A stretch of 16,150 nt of DNA from JAYZAP01 sp964645285. GTDB lineage: Bacteria > Pseudomonadota > Alphaproteobacteria > JAAXGF01. Positions 1-9,913 of the stretch are shown here, one piece after another; within the stretch, counting starts at the first letter, position 1; every line of letters starts with the position of its first letter. The notes under the pieces were generated by a model. The model was given only the letters and a program-made list of their open reading frames with translations, was not told where the DNA came from and did not search any database. The DNA lies in the NCBI GenBank assembly GCA_964645285.1, contig CAZYDR010000085.1:1-16150 (forward strand), written 5' to 3'. Made by a program: the position numbers and the translations under genes.

Positions 1-545
<545 letters not shown>

Positions 546-576
546 AGTGTCGCTCCGTTGAGCAAATCGTGGAATC

Positions 577-1467
577 TTACAGCGCCTCGGCGCCAGTGAC
601 GATTTCGGTGAGTTCGGTGGTGATCGCCGCCTGGCGCGACCGGTTGTAGAGCAATGACAGCTTGTCGATCATATCGCCGGCGTTGCGCGTGGCGTTGTCC
701 ATGGCGGTCATCCGCGCCGCCTGCTCGCTGGCCGAGCTTTCCAGCAGGGTGCGGAATATTTGAACGGCGAGATTGCGCGGCAGCAACGTGGCGAGGATTT
801 CCTCTTCCTCGGGTTCGTATTCATAAATTGCCGTGGCTTCGCCCTGATCCGCCTCGGCGTCATTGGCGCTCTCGACGTTGTACGGAATCAACTGCTGGGG
901 CGTGACGATCTGGCTCATGACCGATTGAAAATGATTATAGACAATTGTGCAGACGTCGAACTCGCCGTCCTCGAACATGGTGGTAAGCCGCGCGGCAATT
1001 ACCTCCGCATCGTCGTAACTCAGCCCGCCCTTGTCGAGATCCTCGACGGTATCGATGATAAGTGACTCGAAATCACGCTTGAGCTGCTCACGCCCCTTGC
1101 GTCCCAGACACAGCAGCTTGACCGTCTTGCCTTCGGCCTGGAGCGCCGCGACCCGTACCCTGATGGCCTTGGCGATCGACGAGTTGAAGCCGCCGCAGAG
1201 GCCGCGGTTCGAGGTTGTGACCAGTAGCAAGTGATTGTCGCTGGCGCCGCTTCCGGCGAGCATGGCGGGCGCGTTATCGTTGCCCGCGACGCTTCCGGTA
1301 ATGGCGCGAAGCATGTTTTCCATGCGCATCGCATAGGGCCGGGCGGCCTCGGCGTTCTCCTGAGCGCGCCGCAGCTTCGACGACGCGACCATTTGCATCG
1401 CCTTGGTGATCTTCTGCGTCGATTTGACGCTGTTGATCCGGATCCGGAGTTCCTTGAGGCTGGCCAT
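577..1467 (-). CDS. atpG: ATP synthase F1 subunit gamma
   Basis: Gamma is the central rotor shaft that couples proton flow through F0 to conformational change in the alpha3beta3 head. The 296-residue product has the conserved N-terminal coiled-coil helix (MASLKELRIRINSVKSTQKI, then TKAMQMVASSKLRRAQ) and the C-terminal helix with EQAARMTAMDNATRNA near residues 247-262. The middle has the family motif TSNRGLCGGFNSS at about 85-97. Length is normal for alphaproteobacteria. An acidic stretch (YEYEPEEEEIL) precedes LLPRNL, in keeping with alphaproteobacterial gammas as I recall them. The ATG at 1465-1467 is 32 bases after the atpA stop, with only a modest purine-rich ribosome site (AGAG) upstream. 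It belongs to the atpHAGD operon. Confidence 0.97.
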   Translation of the reverse strand: MASLKELRIRINSVKSTQKITKAMQMVASSKLRRAQENAEAARPYAMRMENMLRAITGSVAGNDNAPAMLAGSGASDNHLLLVTTSNRGLCGGFNSSIAKAIRVRVAALQAEGKTVKLLCLGRKGREQLKRDFESLIIDTVEDLDKGGLSYDDAEVIAARLTTMFEDGEFDVCTIVYNHFQSVMSQIVTPQQLIPYNVESANDAEADQGEATAIYEYEPEEEEILATLLPRNLAVQIFRTLLESSASEQAARMTAMDNATRNAGDMIDKLSLLYNRSRQAAITTELTEIVTGAEAL

Positions 1468-1499
1468 GAGATTGCTCTATCGCTCCACTCGGCGCCCGG

Positions 1500-3028
<1,529 letters not shown>

Positions 3029-3029
<1 letters not shown>

Positions 3030-3589
3030 TACCCAACCCCCTTCATGGCGAGTTGCAAACGTTGAAGCTTTGTGCGGAGCGAACCATCGACCATGCGCGA
3101 TCCAACGCGCACAATTAGGCCGCCAATCATGTCTTCGTCGACTTGAGCATCGACCGCCACGTCACCACCAAGCACGGCTTTGAGGGTGGCGTGTATGGAG
3201 TCGAACTGGGTCGGCAAAAGCTCGTGCGCCGAGATAACCGCGGCGCGAACCTCGCCGCGATGGGCGGCGTGTAACTGTTTGAATGTATCGATGATGGCGG
3301 CAAGCACGAACAACCGACGCTGTTCGGCCAGCAGGCCAACAAAATTTCGGGTCAACGGGTTGGCGCCAGCGGCCTCGAGAATGCCACTCATGGCCTGCAT
3401 CTGCTCGCCCCGCGACAACACCGGACTGCGCACCAGACGCTGCAGGTCGTCGCTCTCGCCCAACAGTCCGGCGAGAGTCGCAAGATCGACCGAAACCTGA
3501 TCCAGTTTGTCCTGATCAACCGCAAGCTCGAACAACGCTGTTGCGTAGCGTCCCGCGAGCCCCGTTACTCCACTAGCATCTGTCGCCAC
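3029..3589 (-). CDS. atpH: ATP synthase F1 subunit delta (OSCP)
   Basis: Delta is part of the peripheral stalk that holds the alpha3beta3 head to the membrane stator. The 186-residue product has the family's N-terminal signature GRYATALFELA near residues 13-23 and the C-terminal signature GGLIVRVGSRMVDGSLRTKL near 156-175. The start codon is GTG at 3587-3589. The codon just before it in frame is a TGA stop, so no longer form is possible, and a good AAGGGG ribosome site is 8 bases upstream. It is the first gene of the operon, transcribed away from the GT41 gene. In alphaproteobacteria the F0 genes usually sit elsewhere, and none is seen here. Confidence 0.96.
3037..3043 (-). promoter_or_regulatory. 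Ribosome-binding site of atpA, inside the end of atpH
   Basis: On the minus strand AAGGGGG stands 7 bases before the atpA ATG. Together with the one-base stop/start overlap it indicates strong, coupled translation of alpha after delta, fitting the need for three alpha per one delta. Confidence 0.75.
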
Positions 3590-3597
3590 TCAGGTCG

Positions 3598-3603
3598 CCC
3601 CTT
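3598..3603 (-). promoter_or_regulatory. Ribosome-binding site that fixes the GTG start of atpH
   Basis: AAGGGG on the minus strand, 8 bases before the GTG. Because an in-frame TGA directly precedes the GTG, this site and stop together determine the start of atpH. Confidence 0.75.
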
Positions 3604-3630
3604 GGTGAGCCCCTTACGGAGTAACCAATT

Positions 3631-3647
3631 GATAATTAATCATTATC
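3631..3647. promoter_or_regulatory. AT-rich inverted repeat in the atp operon leader, Fur-box-like
   Basis: The 17 bases GATAATTAATCATTATC form a near-perfect palindrome: six outer pairs match, the seventh does not, the eighth does, around a central A. It lies 42-58 bases upstream of the atpH GTG. It resembles the classical 19-base Fur box GATAATGATAATCATTATC with two bases missing, and would overlap a possible -10 (GATAAT on the minus strand). It could be an operator, part of the promoter, or chance in an AT-rich patch. Alphaproteobacterial Fur, Mur and Irr proteins do not all use the classical box, so the assignment is tentative. Confidence 0.3.
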
Positions 3648-3810
3648 CTCTACATAACCCGAGCCATGAGTAGCCCGGTCCGGGTCGAGCGACTAGGTAA
3701 CACAGGCGATTGGGCGACGCAACCCGACTCCGCCTCGAAAATCATTGGTGATATTACCTTTTTGCAGAGGCCCCCGGTCTTGAGAGTGCGTTAACCATGG
3801 ATCGGCGATC

Positions 3811-5832
3811 ATGGCGACGCGAAACCGGTTGTCGCGGAGACCCCATGTGAACAGAAGCCAAAGCCGCGAGGCGCCGGCGAAGACGGCCCTTGGCGGAGCA
3901 TTTTCCCACCATCGGGCCGGGCGGTTTGCCGAGGCCGAGCGGCTCTACGGCGACGCCCTGGCCGCCGCGCCCGATAGCGTCGATGCGCTGCATCTTCTCG
4001 GCGTCACCGAGTGCCAGGCGGGTAACCCCGGGCGCGCCGTCGATTTGATTGGCAGGGCGGTCGCCCTGCGTCCGGGCTTCGCCGATGCCCACAGCAATCT
4101 GAGCGTAGCGCTCAAGGATCTGGGGCGGCTCGACGAAGCGGTGGCGTCGTGTCACAAGGCCCTGGCCATCAATCCCGATTTCGCCGAGGCCTATAGCAAT
4201 CTGGGCCGGGCGTTCAAGGAACTGGGGCGCCTGGACGAGGCGGTGGCAGCCCAGCAACAGGCCATAGCTCTGCAACCCGTCTCGGCCGAGGTCCACAACA
4301 ATCTTGGCGTTGCGCTCTACGGTCTGGGCCGCCTGGCCGAGGCGGCGGCCTTCCATGGCGCCGTGACCCGCGAGCCGACCTATGGCGACGCCTACTACAA
4401 TCTGGCCAATGCGCTTCGCGCCCGGGGCCGACTGGATGAGGCGGTGGCGGCGTACCAGGGCGCCGTGACCGTGGTGCCGGACCATGGCGATGCCCACAAC
4501 ACCCTGGGCACCGTATTGCAGGAGCAAGGCCAACTGGGGCAGGCAGTGGCGGCGTTTCGCCAGGCTCTGGCGGTACAGCCGGATCTGGCGGTCGCCCACA
4601 GCAATTTGATTCTCGCCATGAACTACGACAGCGCCGTGAGCCAGGGCAATATCCTGGCGGAAAGCCGCCGCTGGGACGACGTCCATGGGTTTGCGCCGGT
4701 AACGTGCGACAAGCGCCGCGATCGCGAGGGGCGGCTGCGCATCGGCCCCGAAGGGCGCTTGCGCATTGGTTATGTGTCGCCCGACTTCCGCCGCCACTCC
4801 GTCGGTCATTTCATCGGACCCATCATCGCCCACCATGATCGTTGGTCGTTCGAGGTCTATTGTTATGTGGAGATCGCATCGCCGGATGACCACACGGCGC
4901 ATTTTCAGGGGCTGGCAAATCACTGGCGTTCGATCCTCGGCCTGAGCGATAGCGCCGTGGCGGACCAGATACGCGAAGACCGCATCGATATTCTGGTCGA
5001 TTTCGCCGGCCATACCGCGGGCAACCGTCTCGGGGTATTTGCCCAACAGCCGGCGCCGGTGCAGATCGACTGGATCGGCTATCCCAACACCACCGGCATA
5101 GCGACCATGGGCTATCGCTTCACGGACGCCGTCGCCGACCCGCCCGGTCCGGCCGACCAGGACCACACGGAAGCCCTGCTGCGGCTCGACAGCGGTTTTC
5201 TCTGCTTCGCGCCGCCTGTGGATGCACCGGACGTCGCCCCGTTGCCGTCCCTGGCGAACGGGCACGTGACGTTCGGCTCGTTCAATCATTTGCCCAAGGT
5301 CAATCCCGGCGTGATCGAGGCCTGGGCCGCAATCCTCAAACGTGTGCCTGGCTCGCGCCTTGTTATAAAGAGCCGAACCCTGGCCGACCCGGAGACCCGC
5401 GAGCGCTATGACGACCTGTTCACGGCCGAAGGAATAGAGCCCGGCCGGGTCGAGCTGGTGTCGTGGATTCCATCGACGGCCGGCCATCTCGGCGCTTACG
5501 GCCGTGTGGACATCGCCCTCGACCCGTTCCCCTACAACGGCACCACCACCACCTGCGAGGCCCTGTGGATGGGCGTACCGGTGGTCACGCTGGGCGGCGA
5601 CCACCATGCCGGCCGCGTCGGCGCCAGCCTGCTTACCCGCGTCGGCCTTACCGAATTGATTGCGGAAACCAGCGACGCCTATGTTGATACCGCTGTTGCC
5701 CTGGCCGGGGCGACGGATCGGCTTGCCAGTCTGCGAAGTGGCGTTCGCCAGCGCATGGCGGATTCGACTCTATGCGACCCCGAGACCATTACCCGCGACG
5801 TCGAAGTCGCCTATCGCCGCTTAGCCCCGTAA
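3811..5832 (+). CDS. TPR protein with GT41 O-GlcNAc transferase (OGT/SPINDLY-like) domain
   Basis: Members of GT41 transfer a sugar, in the best-studied cases GlcNAc from UDP-GlcNAc, to Ser or Thr of proteins. The 673-residue product has about seven 34-residue TPR units from residue 26 to about 259 (repeats such as AEAYSNLGRAFKELGRLDEA), then a catalytic region from about residue 315. GYVSPDFRRHSVGHF (320-334) places H329 at the proposed catalytic His of human OGT (H498). FNHLPKVNP places K496 at the UDP-binding Lys (K842). DPFPYNGTTTTCEALWMG starts near 571. There is no signal peptide or membrane segment, so it is probably cytoplasmic. EGRLRIG occurs twice in tandem at about 306-319. The ATG at 3811 lacks a clear ribosome site; GTG at 3847 is an alternative that would spare all domains. 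Donor and acceptor are unknown. It stands alone on its strand, tail to tail with the peptidase gene. Confidence 0.9.
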   Translation: MATRNRLSRRPHVNRSQSREAPAKTALGGAFSHHRAGRFAEAERLYGDALAAAPDSVDALHLLGVTECQAGNPGRAVDLIGRAVALRPGFADAHSNLSVALKDLGRLDEAVASCHKALAINPDFAEAYSNLGRAFKELGRLDEAVAAQQQAIALQPVSAEVHNNLGVALYGLGRLAEAAAFHGAVTREPTYGDAYYNLANALRARGRLDEAVAAYQGAVTVVPDHGDAHNTLGTVLQEQGQLGQAVAAFRQALAVQPDLAVAHSNLILAMNYDSAVSQGNILAESRRWDDVHGFAPVTCDKRRDREGRLRIGPEGRLRIGYVSPDFRRHSVGHFIGPIIAHHDRWSFEVYCYVEIASPDDHTAHFQGLANHWRSILGLSDSAVADQIREDRIDILVDFAGHTAGNRLGVFAQQPAPVQIDWIGYPNTTGIATMGYRFTDAVADPPGPADQDHTEALLRLDSGFLCFAPPVDAPDVAPLPSLANGHVTFGSFNHLPKVNPGVIEAWAAILKRVPGSRLVIKSRTLADPETRERYDDLFTAEGIEPGRVELVSWIPSTAGHLGAYGRVDIALDPFPYNGTTTTCEALWMGVPVVTLGGDHHAGRVGASLLTRVGLTELIAETSDAYVDTAVALAGATDRLASLRSGVRQRMADSTLCDPETITRDVEVAYRRLAP

Positions 5833-7599
5833 ACGTTCATCTCCCAGGGTCTGGTCGATGGCGGTGCAGGCGTCGGCCAGGGTGTCGGACACCCGGTTGC
5901 GATTGCGCACCATCTGAACCTCAAGCTGCATGCGCTCCTCGCTGCCCTCGGTCATGGCGGCCATGCGTTCCAGGTCGAACAGGCAGGGGATCATATTGGC
6001 TTGCGGTGTGAAGCTGTAGGGGTCCTGGCCGTAGGGCCCGGCCTGGGTGGCGGTGGTTGAAGACAGAATCCGGCTAAGCCGCTTGATGCAGCCGTCGAGG
6101 GCCGTGGCGGGACCGTCGTCGTTGACTTCGCCGGCGTCGTAGCGCCGACGCCAGATCTGGCCTGCCTCGTCGAGCCTGATAGCCGCCGTCTCCAGCGCCT
6201 CGGTCCGGACCACGACGCTGTCGAGCCCGACGGTCCGTCCCGCGGCGCTCAACACCTCGAGCCGCTCGCGGTAGCGCCGGGCGAGGCCGGCGAACTCGTA
6301 GGGCAGGATCGGCGCGGTGCAAAGCTCCCAGAGATAAGAGCCATAGACCTTGAGGTGCTCGGCCATGAAGGTCCAGTCGAGCTTGTCGATGGTGTTCTCC
6401 ATGGAGTGATGCCACCAGCCATAGGCGGCGTTGGCCGAGGCGGCGAGCTCGTCGGGGGTGAACTCCCCGGCGGCATAAATTTGCGGCACCCCGAGGCCGA
6501 AGAACGATGAATCGCCCGCCTTGTCGGCCCAGCCCCAGTGGCGCGTGCGGTTGCCAAGCGTGCGCTCCTCGATGGCCTCGTGGAAGCGGCGCAGCTCGAT
6601 GCTTGAATAGGTGCCCCAGTGGGTGGTGCCGGTCACCGACGGCTGGTCGATCTCGATATAGGCCACCGCATGCTCGCGCAGGCGGTCCCAGTTGTGATCG
6701 GCGAACCAGGCCGAGCCGGCCATGGTGCCGGTCTCATGGGCGGTCCACAGGCCAAGCATCAAACCGCGTTTGAGTTTGTCCTGGTGCTCGGCGAAGACCC
6801 GCGCCAGTTCGACCACGCAGGCGTTGCCGGCGGCGTTGTCCGTGGCCGCCGGGCCGAACCACGAGTCCTGATGGCCGCCGATGATGACGAAGTCGTCGCT
6901 GCCCGGCGCCTTGAGCTCGCCGATGGTCAGCTTGATATCGCGCCAGCCGTTGTCCACGTCCGTAGCCAGGTTCACGTGGACCGGACCTTGTTCGCACAGT
7001 TCTTTAAGTTCGAGGCCGTTGACCCGGGGAATACCGATACAGGGGATGGTCGGCATCTCGGTCTTGGCGGTCTCCGGCGTCGGGTTGCCCCAGGCCGGCT
7101 TGACCGAGCCGTAGGGCACCACATGGTTCTCCGGATGACCCCAGTTCATCATGATCTGCGCCGTCGAGCCGTGAATTCCGGCGAGGCGTTGTTTTTCCTG
7201 GCGGCCCGGCAGGTAGGAGAGTTCCGACAGGGTAATTTTGCTGGCCACGTCCTTGCCCGTGTAGTCGTCGAGGCCGCCGGACCCCACATAGACCAACTCA
7301 CCGGACAGGCCCCCCGGCGAGGTCTGGGTGCTATGCCCCAGGGTGTTGGCGGGAATCGATAGCGGGCCATTTGGCATCTCAACAGTCAACTCGGCTTCGC
7401 CGGGAAAACTGACCAGAGCCGGCAGGGTATAGACTGTGGCTTCGGCGCCTGCCGCCCGGGCGCGCTCGGCGTTGTATTCGGCGGCCTTCGCGCCGTTCTC
7501 CGAGCCGGCCAGGCGGGTAGGCAGGTTTTCGGTCAGGTACTCCACATGGGCACGGACGTTGTCCACCGACAGGGCGGCATGAATTTCGGACTCGGACAT
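5821..7599 (-). CDS. M28-family metallopeptidase homologue with PA-like insert; atypical active site
   Basis: M28 enzymes are co-catalytic zinc amino- or carboxypeptidases. The 592-residue product has a short N-terminal part of the peptidase fold, an inserted PA-like region at about 80-215, then the metal-site motifs. GGHQDSW gives H243 and ATDNAAGNA gives D254. TAHETG gives E289, aligned with the zinc-ligand Glu. YIEIDQPS gives D318, and HHSMENTID gives H398. The residue before E289, normally the general-base Glu of an EE pair, is H288 (codon CAT). A helical C-terminal region follows, as in the glutamate carboxypeptidase II/transferrin receptor layout. There is no signal peptide, so it is likely cytosolic. 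The start has GAGGAG 5 bases upstream. Its last 12 bases overlap the end of the convergent GT41 gene. The substrate cannot be told from sequence. Confidence 0.85.
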   Translation of the reverse strand: MSESEIHAALSVDNVRAHVEYLTENLPTRLAGSENGAKAAEYNAERARAAGAEATVYTLPALVSFPGEAELTVEMPNGPLSIPANTLGHSTQTSPGGLSGELVYVGSGGLDDYTGKDVASKITLSELSYLPGRQEKQRLAGIHGSTAQIMMNWGHPENHVVPYGSVKPAWGNPTPETAKTEMPTIPCIGIPRVNGLELKELCEQGPVHVNLATDVDNGWRDIKLTIGELKAPGSDDFVIIGGHQDSWFGPAATDNAAGNACVVELARVFAEHQDKLKRGLMLGLWTAHETGTMAGSAWFADHNWDRLREHAVAYIEIDQPSVTGTTHWGTYSSIELRRFHEAIEERTLGNRTRHWGWADKAGDSSFFGLGVPQIYAAGEFTPDELAASANAAYGWWHHSMENTIDKLDWTFMAEHLKVYGSYLWELCTAPILPYEFAGLARRYRERLEVLSAAGRTVGLDSVVVRTEALETAAIRLDEAGQIWRRRYDAGEVNDDGPATALDGCIKRLSRILSSTTATQAGPYGQDPYSFTPQANMIPCLFDLERMAAMTEGSEERMQLEVQMVRNRNRVSDTLADACTAIDQTLGDERLRG

Positions 7600-7604
7600 A
7601 ACAA

Positions 7605-7610
7605 CTCCTC
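7605..7610 (-). promoter_or_regulatory. Ribosome-binding site of the M28 peptidase homologue
   Basis: GAGGAG on the minus strand, 5 bases before the ATG. It lies in the 44-base gap after the priA stop, so the peptidase gene is well placed to be co-transcribed with priA. Confidence 0.7.
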
Positions 7611-7643
7611 GGATTTTGGGACCAGCAGAATAACGCCGGGTTG

Positions 7644-9848
7644 CTACAGGAAGCTATAGGGCTCCACGTCAACCTGGACGCGAACGTTGTTGGGGATCTT
7701 GACGGCGGCCAACCAGACGCGCAGGGGGCGTTGAACCTGGGCTTCGCGCGGCGCCTTCATGAGCAGGCGGTAGCGGTAGCGACCACGCAGGATGGCCAGC
7801 GGCGCCGGCGCCGGGCCCAGCACCTCGATACCGTCGTAGTGGGGCGCGACCCGGGCCAGGTCGCGGGCGACGCTATGGACCGAAGGCTCGTGGGGTCCCG
7901 ATACGATCAGCGCTGCCAGGCGGCCGAACGGCGGCATGGTGCGGGCCAGGCGGTCCTCGGACTCCTGGGCGAGAAAACGATCGCGGTTGCCGGCCACCAA
8001 GGCCTCCATGACCGGATGGCCCGGCATATAGGTCTGCATCATCACCCGGCCAGGGTGCTCGGCCCGGCCGGCCCGGCCGGCGACTTGGTGGAGGAGCTGG
8101 TAGGTGCGCTCGGCGGCGCGCAGGTCACCGCCGTTGAGGCCCAGGTCGCTGTCGATAATTCCGACCAGGGTGAGCAGGGGGAAGTGATGACCCTTGGCGA
8201 CAATCTGGGTGCCGATCAGGATATCGATCTCACGGTTGGCCATGCGCCGCACCAAATCCGCGGCGCCGGCTTGGGTGGTGATGGTATCGCTGGCCATGAC
8301 CGCCACCCGCGCCGCCGAGAATTCCGCGGCGACTTCTTCGGCCAGGCGTTCAACACCGGGACCGCAGGCGGCGAACTTGTCCTCGGCATCGCAGCCTGGG
8401 CAGGTCTCGGGCTGGCGCGCCGTATAGCCGCAATGGTGGCACTGGAGACGCCCCAGGTGGCGGTGTTCGACCATCCAGGCGGTGCAATTGGGGCAGCCCA
8501 GGCGATGGCCGCAGGCCCGGCATAGGGTCAACGGCGCGTAGCCCCGGCGATTCAGGAACAGCATGACCTGCTCGCGGCGCTTGAGCGTTTCGACCATGGC
8601 CTCGATCAGCCGTGGCGACAGCCAGCGGGTGGCCGGCAATTCGACCCGGCGCATGTCGATGGCCTCGATGTCGGGCAGGCCGGCGCTACCGTGGCGGTCG
8701 GGCAGGTGGAAGCGGTGATAGCGCCCGGTCTCCGCGTTGACCATGGTTTCCAGCGCCGGCGTCGCCGAGGCCAGCACCACGGGGATATGTTCGAGCCGGG
8801 CGCGCACCACCGCCATGTCGCGGGCGTGGTAGATGACGCCTTCCTCCTGCTTGAACGAGGCGTCGTGCTCTTCATCGACAATGATAATGCCGAGACTAGG
8901 GAATGGCAGAAACAGGGCCGAGCGGGCGCCGACCACGACCCGCGCCTCACCGCTGGCCACCGAGCGCCAGGTGTGGCGACGCTGGGCGGTGGTCAGTTCC
9001 GAATGCCACACCGCCGGGGCGACGCCGAAGCGATCAGTGAAGCGGTCGAACCACTGGGCGCTGAGGGCGATTTCCGGCAGCAGCACCAGGGCCTGAAGGC
9101 CGGCTTTCAGGGCCCGGGCGATGGCGGCGAAATAGACTTCTGTCTTGCCGGCGCCGTTGACGCCGTCGAGCAGGGCCACGTCGTAGGCGCCCTCGGCCAC
9201 CTTGGTAACCAGGCCATTGGCCGCCTCGCGCTGTTCCAGGGAGAGCTCCGGCCCGCTCTGTTGCCAGTCGGGGATGGGGAACGGCGCCATGGCCGGCGCC
9301 TCGACCGGGTCCAGCGCGCCGATTTCGGCTAGGCCGCGCACCACCGCCGGGCCGACCCCGGCGGCGCGGGCCAGTTCCGTGGCGCCGCGCGGCGGCCCGG
9401 AATGGGCCTCGGCCAGGACCTTGGCGCGGGCCGGGGTCAGTCGCTCGGGCTCGCGGTGCCCCGGTTTGTAGGCGACCCGGGTGCGCGGTGGACTCAGCGC
9501 GTCGGGCACGCTCATGGTCATGCGCAGCACCGCGCCGGGCGGCGCCAGGGTATAGGCGGCGACCCAATCGACGAAATCACGCAACTCTTTGGCCATGGCC
9601 GGAAAGTCGACGACGTCGCTGACGTTGCGCAGCTTGGCCGGGGCGACATCGCCGCTGGCTTCGCCCCAGACCACGCCGACCAGCTCGCGCTTGCCCAGGG
9701 GGACGCGGACGAAACTGCCGGGCGGCGCTTCCATGTCATGAGGCAGGCCGTAGTCGTAGGCGCCGGTCAGCGGCAGGGGCAACAGCACACTGACCCGCCG
9801 GGCGGCGGACGCGGAGGCGGTGGTCGAACTGGTGCGGGGGGTCGCCAT
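7644..9848 (-). CDS. priA: Primosomal protein N' (replication restart helicase PriA)
   Basis: PriA recognises stalled or collapsed replication forks and reloads the replicative helicase. The 734-residue product begins with the DNA-binding region (VLLPLPLTGAYDYGLP at 21-36), followed by a superfamily 2 helicase core. Core motifs are Walker A GVNGAGKT at 229-236, DEEH at 325-328, SAT at 361-363, GTQIVAKGHHF at 546-556 and QVAGRAGR at 588-595. Between the helicase lobes lie the eight zinc-binding cysteines in four CxxC pairs: 443/446, 452/455, 470/473 and 483/486. The P-loop has N and A where GVTGSGKT is usual; both are compatible with nucleotide binding. The ATG at 9846-9848 has no strong ribosome site. 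The gene is divergent from the transaldolase gene and lies upstream of the M28 gene. Confidence 0.97.
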   Translation of the reverse strand: MATPRTSSTTASASAARRVSVLLPLPLTGAYDYGLPHDMEAPPGSFVRVPLGKRELVGVVWGEASGDVAPAKLRNVSDVVDFPAMAKELRDFVDWVAAYTLAPPGAVLRMTMSVPDALSPPRTRVAYKPGHREPERLTPARAKVLAEAHSGPPRGATELARAAGVGPAVVRGLAEIGALDPVEAPAMAPFPIPDWQQSGPELSLEQREAANGLVTKVAEGAYDVALLDGVNGAGKTEVYFAAIARALKAGLQALVLLPEIALSAQWFDRFTDRFGVAPAVWHSELTTAQRRHTWRSVASGEARVVVGARSALFLPFPSLGIIIVDEEHDASFKQEEGVIYHARDMAVVRARLEHIPVVLASATPALETMVNAETGRYHRFHLPDRHGSAGLPDIEAIDMRRVELPATRWLSPRLIEAMVETLKRREQVMLFLNRRGYAPLTLCRACGHRLGCPNCTAWMVEHRHLGRLQCHHCGYTARQPETCPGCDAEDKFAACGPGVERLAEEVAAEFSAARVAVMASDTITTQAGAADLVRRMANREIDILIGTQIVAKGHHFPLLTLVGIIDSDLGLNGGDLRAAERTYQLLHQVAGRAGRAEHPGRVMMQTYMPGHPVMEALVAGNRDRFLAQESEDRLARTMPPFGRLAALIVSGPHEPSVHSVARDLARVAPHYDGIEVLGPAPAPLAILRGRYRYRLLMKAPREAQVQRPLRVWLAAVKIPNNVRVQVDVEPYSFL

Positions 9849-9913
9849 CGGCTACACTGTGACGACCGAACCGCCTTGGTTCAAGACGCCATTACAAGGA
9901 TTGAAGTCACGCC
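9849..9913. promoter_or_regulatory. Short divergent intergenic region between priA and the transaldolase gene
   Basis: Sixty-five bases that must carry the start signals of both divergent genes unless transcription comes from further away. For the rightward gene AAGGA lies about 13 bases before the ATG, a rather long spacing. No convincing -35/-10 pair is seen on either strand. Confidence 0.35.

Larger units (their letters stand above)
3590..3810. other. Intergenic region between divergent atpH and the GT41 gene
   Basis: About 221 bases without a convincing gene; it should hold the promoters for the atp operon (leftward) and the GT41 gene (rightward). The part nearest atpH (about 3621-3657) is strikingly AT-rich for this DNA and contains an inverted repeat listed separately. 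No clear sigma-70-type pair with good -35 and -10 boxes could be picked out on either strand; GATAAT on the minus strand at 3642-3647 could serve as a -10, but the -35 match is poor. A 42-codon open frame at 3666-3794 has no ribosome site and is not called. No terminator-like hairpin followed by a T run was seen. Confidence 0.6.

Noticed and set aside
3674..3684. Short palindrome CCCGGTCCGGG considered as a terminator or operator
   Set aside because: The arms are separated by one base so a hairpin would be poor, there is no T run, and such GC palindromes are common here by chance.
3666..3794. A 42-codon open frame between atpH and the GT41 gene
   Set aside because: It has no ribosome-binding site and no recognisable product, and lies in a region expected to carry promoters.
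3754..5607. A 617-codon open frame on the minus strand opposite the GT41 gene
   Set aside because: The plus strand encodes a clear TPR-GT41 protein with family motifs along its whole length. The antisense frame resembles no family I know and arises from high GC plus the repeating TPR codons.
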